Shown here: positions 59,815-64,000 of the stretch, piece after piece
How positions within the stretch are numbered: position 1 is the first letter of the stretch
How the letters are laid out: each line of letters begins with the position of its first letter
DNA from: Lumnitzera littorea
Lineage: Eukaryota > Streptophyta > Magnoliopsida > Myrtales > Combretaceae
Reading direction: 5' to 3'
NCBI GenBank assembly: GCA_024138015.1
Contig: JAMXBB010000008.1
Location: 48,956,446-49,020,445 of the forward strand
DNA length: 64,000 bases
Position numbers and translations under genes: made by a program
Notes under the pieces: model-generated
The model's input: the letters and a program-made list of their open reading frames with translations, nothing else
What the model was told of the DNA's origin: nothing
Databases searched by the model: none

Positions 59815-60684
59815 CCAACAAAAGACAAGGTCAATCGCAAGGATGGTTCCAAGCTTACTGAAAGCTTGAAAAGGGTGATGTGAAAACTCACAAGAGAATA
59901 CAAATAAATGAAAGTAAGCAAACCCATGAACAGCTCCAAAGGATATAACATACCAGTGGAACTTCCGAGAACTCACGATACAACTTGATATGATGCACAA
60001 GTTGTTCTGATGAGGTTACTTACTACCTAGCCTTACTTAAGGGTTAGGATAAGAGTGAAGTGAGAGTAAACAAACAATGTTAACGAAGGGAAAATATCTT
60101 GTGTATTAATGATAATTTGATTATGCGGCTACTTATCCAAGGGGAATTTATACTCAAGAATTTAAGGCAACTTGCCTAAAAGGAAAAGACAAAAAAAAGT
60201 GTATTGTTCTAAAGAGGTAATGTACAAAGTATACAAAAGGTAGAAATGAATATTCACATAAAAACAATGATTAAGGTGGTAGATTCTATAAGTGGTCCTA
60301 GATATGTAGCAAAGATGCATTGGTGATGCTATTGGAGGATGCATACAAAAGAGTACGAGCTGATTGAGTGTCCGAGCAGGGGTGGCTAAGGATTAGTTTA
60401 AGGCAAATCTCTCGACCTCTTGGCAAGAGTGATGCCAAGCAAGTGTTCGGCTTAGACATGGTTGAGCAAGCATGCAAGGCTTGGTTACTATTCAGGTCGG
60501 TACAAAACTTTCAAGAGAAGGTGCAATCATTCAACATGGCATTAAGAGTTAATCAACAATAAGGAGTAACTCAGCCTCAACAGGAGTTGGCTAGAGCAAG
60601 AGGATTTACCTTATCAATCTCTCTAGTCCTCGAGCTTAGCTGTAGGTTAAAGGCCCAATAGCCTAATTCCTATTAGGCCCTACC
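59815..60684. mobile_element. 870-bp unidentified insertion in integrase, CACTA flanks
   Basis: Integrase sequence stops at 59814 and resumes at 60685, and the five bases cacta occur at both joints (59810-59814 and 60685-60689), extending to tac(c)cacta if one base is ignored. The insert starts ccaacaaaag and ends ggccctacc, so it lacks TG...CA ends and I see no terminal inverted repeat. It has no recognised protein; the open frame 60368-60562 matches nothing known to me. Near its right end is an imperfect palindrome, cctaattcctattagg. It may be a worn LTR, a small non-autonomous element or filler DNA. Confidence 0.6.
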
Positions 60685-61450
60685 CACTAATGATGCTAGG
60701 GTAGTCACAAAATTCTTAAAAAAAAAAAAAATCTTTTCCCTATTTGGTGCTCCTAGAGTGATAATTAGTAACAAGGGTACACACTTTTGTAACGCTTAGT
60801 TCGATAAAGTGTTAAAGCGTTACGGTGTAACCTATAAGATAGCAACTTCATATCACCAACAAATAAGTGGCTAAGTAGAAGTAGCTAATAGGGATTTAAA
60901 GAAAATCTTAGAAAAGACAATAGAGCATCATAGGAAGGATTGGTCAAATAAGTTAGATGATGCTCTTTGGGCCCATAAGATAGCTTATAAAACACCAATT
61001 GGAACCACTTCGTATAAACTGGTGTACGAAAAAGCAAGTCATCTCTTAGTGAAGCTCAAACTCAAAGCTTTTTGGACTATTAAAACCATCAACCCAGATT
61101 TTGAACATATAGGTAATCAAAGGAAACTCCAATCGATGAGCTTAGTGAATGGCATGATTTAGCCTATGAAAATTCCCAAATCTATAAAGGAGGATAAAGA
61201 AACATCATGATCAGCGAATAAGGGGAAGACAAACTTTTTAAGAAGGGGATCAAGTCCTCTTATACAATTCTCAACTCCGTTTATTCCCTTAAAAGCTTAA
61301 GTTTAGGTGGTCTGGGCCTTTCATGATCACAAGGGTTTTTCCTTATGAAGTCACACATCTCAAAAAATGTACATTTAAAGTTAATGATCAATGTTTGAAG
61401 CTTTATACAAGTGGAGAGCTCAAAAGCCATGAACTCAAGGAGTTGTGACT
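60685..61450 (+). pseudogene. Athila element 2 integrase, C-terminal part
   Basis: Resumes NDARVVTKFLKK, then (after an A run that shifts the frame) FGAPRVIISNKGTHFCNA. The second catalytic aspartate is asparagine here. ISG, a stop, VEVANRDLKKILEKTIEHHR keeps the catalytic glutamate, unlike the first Athila copy. KDWSNKLDDALWAHKIAYKT and PIGTTSYKLVYEKASHLLVK follow, then a frameshifted C-terminal barrel (LLYNSQLRLF-like, WSGPFMITRVFP-like in the third frame) near 61255-61400. Stops and frameshifts make it inactive. Confidence 0.85.
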
Positions 61451-62299
61451 CCTCAACATTGTTGACAAGTTAATTTTTCTCATTTCGTTAAGCTATCAAC
61501 ATTAAATATAGCGCTCTTAGGAGGTAACCCAAGTTATTTATTTAATTTCTTGATTTTAATTTCTTATTATTGCACTTAGGAATTTTTAAGTCATTAGTTA
61601 TTTTAGCATTTGCACTTTTAGTTCATTTATTTTGTTTTATTTTATTTTCATTAAATTAATTTTCTAAACTTAAGTTTCAATATTCTTTTCTTAATTCAAA
61701 AAACAAAAAAAAAAGTAGCATACAATGTACTACATGGTCCAAAGACATGGTTGTGTTTAGGACCGTATCACTCTCAAGTGTATTTCATATCACGATTACA
61801 AAGCGGTACATGGTCGTGTCTCAAATCGTGTAGTTAAAGGACAGCTATTTGAGTGCATCACAGTAGGGTAAATAATCGTGAGATACGGTTGTGTCTTGAC
61901 TCATGTCGTGCCTACTATATAAGTGTACAACCCAATAAGTCCCTTCCCCACTTCTACTTTCTTCCAATTTCACCAGCACATACGAAAGACACTCTTCCTC
62001 TCATTTGCACTTTTACTCATGCCCAAATACATAAAAGAACACACTCACTCCCATATTTGATCCACAATCCATCACTCACACCAATTTAAGCTTCCCCAAG
62101 TGCACTTCACTTTAAGTACTTCAGTAAGTTCTTGATCTTTCTTGTTCTTGAATTTTTTTTTTTTTTTAATGGAAGAACTCACTTGGATTATGCTTTTATA
62201 AATGATAGAGTGTCCAAATTTAGGGCTTTTGCATGGTTTTGCTTAGTTTGTGTGAGTTATGATGAATGTTGTTTGTTTTAGTAGTTTGGGTAGTGATGT
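61451..62299 (+). other. Athila element 2 region between integrase and env-like frame
   Basis: 'tagcgctcttaggaggtaaccc' at 61509-61530 is the worn form of the AGCGC...GGGAGGCAACCC hallmark that follows integrase in Athila elements. Next is a block of 'ggtcgtgtc/cacgattac' words (61740-61910), then a TATA-like 'tactatataagtg' at 61913. The open frame 61853-62089 spans a CA-rich leader and is not thought to be a gene. Confidence 0.65.
61913..61924 (+). promoter_or_regulatory. Internal TATA-like box upstream of env-like frame
   Basis: tactatataagt follows a palindrome-rich block similar in style to the Athila LTR promoter region, suggesting a second promoter or a copied LTR segment. Confidence 0.4.
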
Positions 62300-63234
62300 T
62301 GATAGGAATCAGCCTACAACTCTCTCGAAGATGAGACCAAATAGTTTGTGACGAGGCTTAGCGGTTGCTAGAGAGTCAAGAGATAGAAAGGCAAATGCTT
62401 GGCATCAGGCCTGTTGTCCATCGAGAAGCTGAAAGAGCACATTGCTAAGGGTTGGAAACCTAAGAACCACTCGATATGGCATGGAGAGACTAGTGCCGAC
62501 TAATTATAGAAGTCAGCAATTATAGGCCAACCTTTTAGGTATCTCGAACAAGTACTGCAAGACTTCAGGGACTCCTCCTCGAACCTAAACATCCAACTGC
62601 CTACCCCATCCAGTTTGGATCCTGCTCTTTCCTAAACAAGCCAAATGACTGCATGCCAACTTCTTCTGTAAAATGCATAGTTTTGTATTTCTTTGTAAAT
62701 ATTTTCTTTATTTTAATTTTAGGTCATTCTTTAGGGCTTAAGGCCTTATACATTATTTACAATTTGCTACTAAGATTTTAAGACTTGCTATAAATAGTAA
62801 TATTTGTAATCATCATAAGAGGATAAAAAAAGAAGAATATTCAAATAGTGTGTTTACACTTGAACATTCCTATTTCGAATAAGAATACTCTTGAGCTCTT
62901 AGAGCTTGTTTCTATTGGATTATTGAGTGACAAATAAATCTTTAATCTCTCTTGCATTCTTATCAATCTCATTCCTAGGATTGTGGTGAACCACCCTTCA
63001 TTTAAGCCAGTTAGCGAGTTGTAACTAGCCTCTCATTTGGAAACCCAAGTGACATTTAGTGCTCGTGAGTCACAACGAACCCTATTTCGAGCTCATACTC
63101 CTGATTGTGTTTGTGTCTTGGTACGTGATATCAATACACATTCACCATCAAAACCCTCATTTTACTTCTTGTTCTCCATACTCGTTTGAACCCTGAGTAC
63201 CTCGTCCTTGGTTTTTGAGACCCGCTGCATATCA
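62300..63234 (+). mobile_element. Family D solo LTR (935 bp)
   Basis: Begins tgataggaatcagcc and ends gctgcatatca, parallel to the minus-strand family D LTR at 35096-36101. The TATA box cttgctataaata is at about 62788. No primer site follows, and flanks are gatgt (62295-62299) and gttgt (63235-63239), four of five matching. It sits between integrase and the env-like frame of Athila element 2. Confidence 0.65.
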
Positions 63235-63700
63235 GTTGTCTGTGATGAACATGATCATGTTATTGAATTAGGCACTACCCTTTAAAAGATACAATTATTG
63301 ATACAATCGTTTCAATTATGATGCGTGTTAAGGCATGTGCAATTTGCTCTTAAGGCTTCAATCTTTCTACACATGGTGTTGATTCTTACAACTTAATTAG
63401 TTAGGGTTTTAAGTTAATTTCAAGATTTTGCACTTTGGATTCTAAAAATCATAAGAATCATCCATTCATCATGCTTAGATTTCTTTTTGTAATACAGGAT
63501 TATGTGATTATGTGACTACCTCTTCAAAATCTCAAAGAACATGGCATACCTACCAAGTGTTTAATGAAATACCTCAATGCTATTTATCATGTTTTCTTTC
63601 ACAATTGTGCTTAGTTTCTTACGTTGTTTGTTATTCTAAGTGTAAGGGAAGCATTAATGACCATTTCTGGATTTTAACTGACTTCTTTTTCATATAGATT
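63235..63700 (+). other. Athila element 2 spacer with splice-acceptor-like end
   Basis: Non-coding. It ends in a pyrimidine-rich 'gacttctttttcatatag' (63680-63697) three bases before the env-like ATG, consistent with a spliced subgenomic message as proposed for Athila/Calypso env-like frames. Open frames at 63512-63697 and 63631-63828 are not supported. Confidence 0.5.
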
Positions 63701-64000
63701 ATGGCACCAAGGCAAAAACTAATCATAAGGTGCAAAGACAAGGCAATTTCATAATCTACTAGCAACCATTGATCCCCCATTTCATCCCATGCTATGCTTT
63801 TCATCAAAAACCACCCACAACCAATCACAACATTTCCAATCGTGTACTTTTAGAGAGACATTATATCTTGATTGAAGTGTTATTGATGAACTCCATTTAT
63901 TTGATCAAGTTCAGGATATGGTTTCCATCAAACCGTGGGAAAAGTTACCAACATTTTAAGGTCCCATTTATTATGAGCTTACACTTAAGTTTCTTTATAC
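63701..64000 (+). pseudogene. ATHILA ORF-1 / env-like frame, 5' part (cut by window end)
   Basis: ATG at 63701 opens MAPRQKLIIRCKDK, closely like MAPRKSTTSQHKRSK of the first Athila copy. After stops and frameshifts the tail reads VIDELHLFDQVQDMVSIKPW, EKLPTF, GPIYYELTLKFLY, the 'L-x-x-L-G-L ... APTYxELTLEFL' part of the ATHILA ORF-1 domain. It continues beyond the right edge. Confidence 0.75.

Noticed and set aside
59810..60689. The CACTA at both joints as a sign of an En/Spm (CACTA) transposon
   Set aside because: In CACTA elements the sequence is the element's own inverted terminus with a 3-bp duplication. Here it is a direct repeat belonging to the target integrase sequence.
1..64000. 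A new defence, toxin or biosynthetic system
   Set aside because: All recognisable coding sequence is decayed transposon gag, pol, env-like or transposase; nothing suggests an operon or cluster.

Overview
The window looks like repeat-rich, AT-rich nuclear DNA of a flowering plant, probably a eudicot and probably pericentromeric heterochromatin. The evidence is remnants of Athila-type and other Ty3/gypsy elements, a Ty1/copia element, a LINE and two hAT DNA transposons, LTR primer sites resembling plant initiator-Met and Asp tRNAs, and no intact cellular gene. Every transposon reading frame is broken by stops and frameshifts. Many changes look like C-to-T or G-to-A transitions, as expected of old methylated DNA. 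I found no tRNA, rRNA or CRISPR feature and no undescribed functional system. The value of the window is its nested layout and several tandem-repeat arrays.

Layout, left to right. 1-2654: 5' part of a minus-strand Ty3/gypsy element (protease, gag, primer site, probable LTR). 2655-10160: mostly unassigned AT-rich DNA with one exon-like tract near 7.2-8.1 kb and an LTR-like tract at 8.7-9.5 kb. 10160-10985: 3' end of a minus-strand LINE (RNase H domain). 11571-13273: LTRs of a family (here 'C') that recurs at 34.4 and 44.2 kb. 15409-15966: an LTR with a primer site. 18230-20965: leader, gag, protease and pre-integrase part of a Ty1/copia element. 21766-24679: a 2.9-kb solo LTR with clean TG...CA ends and a 5-bp target duplication.

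24966-51503 is one Athila-type Ty3/gypsy element stretched to 26.5 kb by later insertions. It has two LTRs of about 1.6 kb, primer site, gag-protease, start of reverse transcriptase fused by deletion to integrase, an env-like/ATHILA ORF-1 frame, and a polypurine tract. A hAT transposon (29123-33063) sits in its pol region and itself carries a fragment of another gypsy gag-protease. A family C LTR element (34394 to about 46565) sits just after integrase and contains a minus-strand gypsy fragment (family 'D' LTR), another long LTR and three minisatellites. The Athila element landed inside gag of an older minus-strand gypsy element: its protease lies at 24685-24965, its gag at 51504-52870 and its primer site at 58374. 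A second hAT element (53006-58224) landed in that older element's leader.

58640-64000 is a second Athila element on the plus strand: LTR-like DNA, integrase interrupted by an 870-bp insertion, the intergenic region, a family D solo LTR, and the start of the env-like frame, cut by the window end. All alignments were made by eye; boundaries marked 'about' are uncertain by tens of bases.
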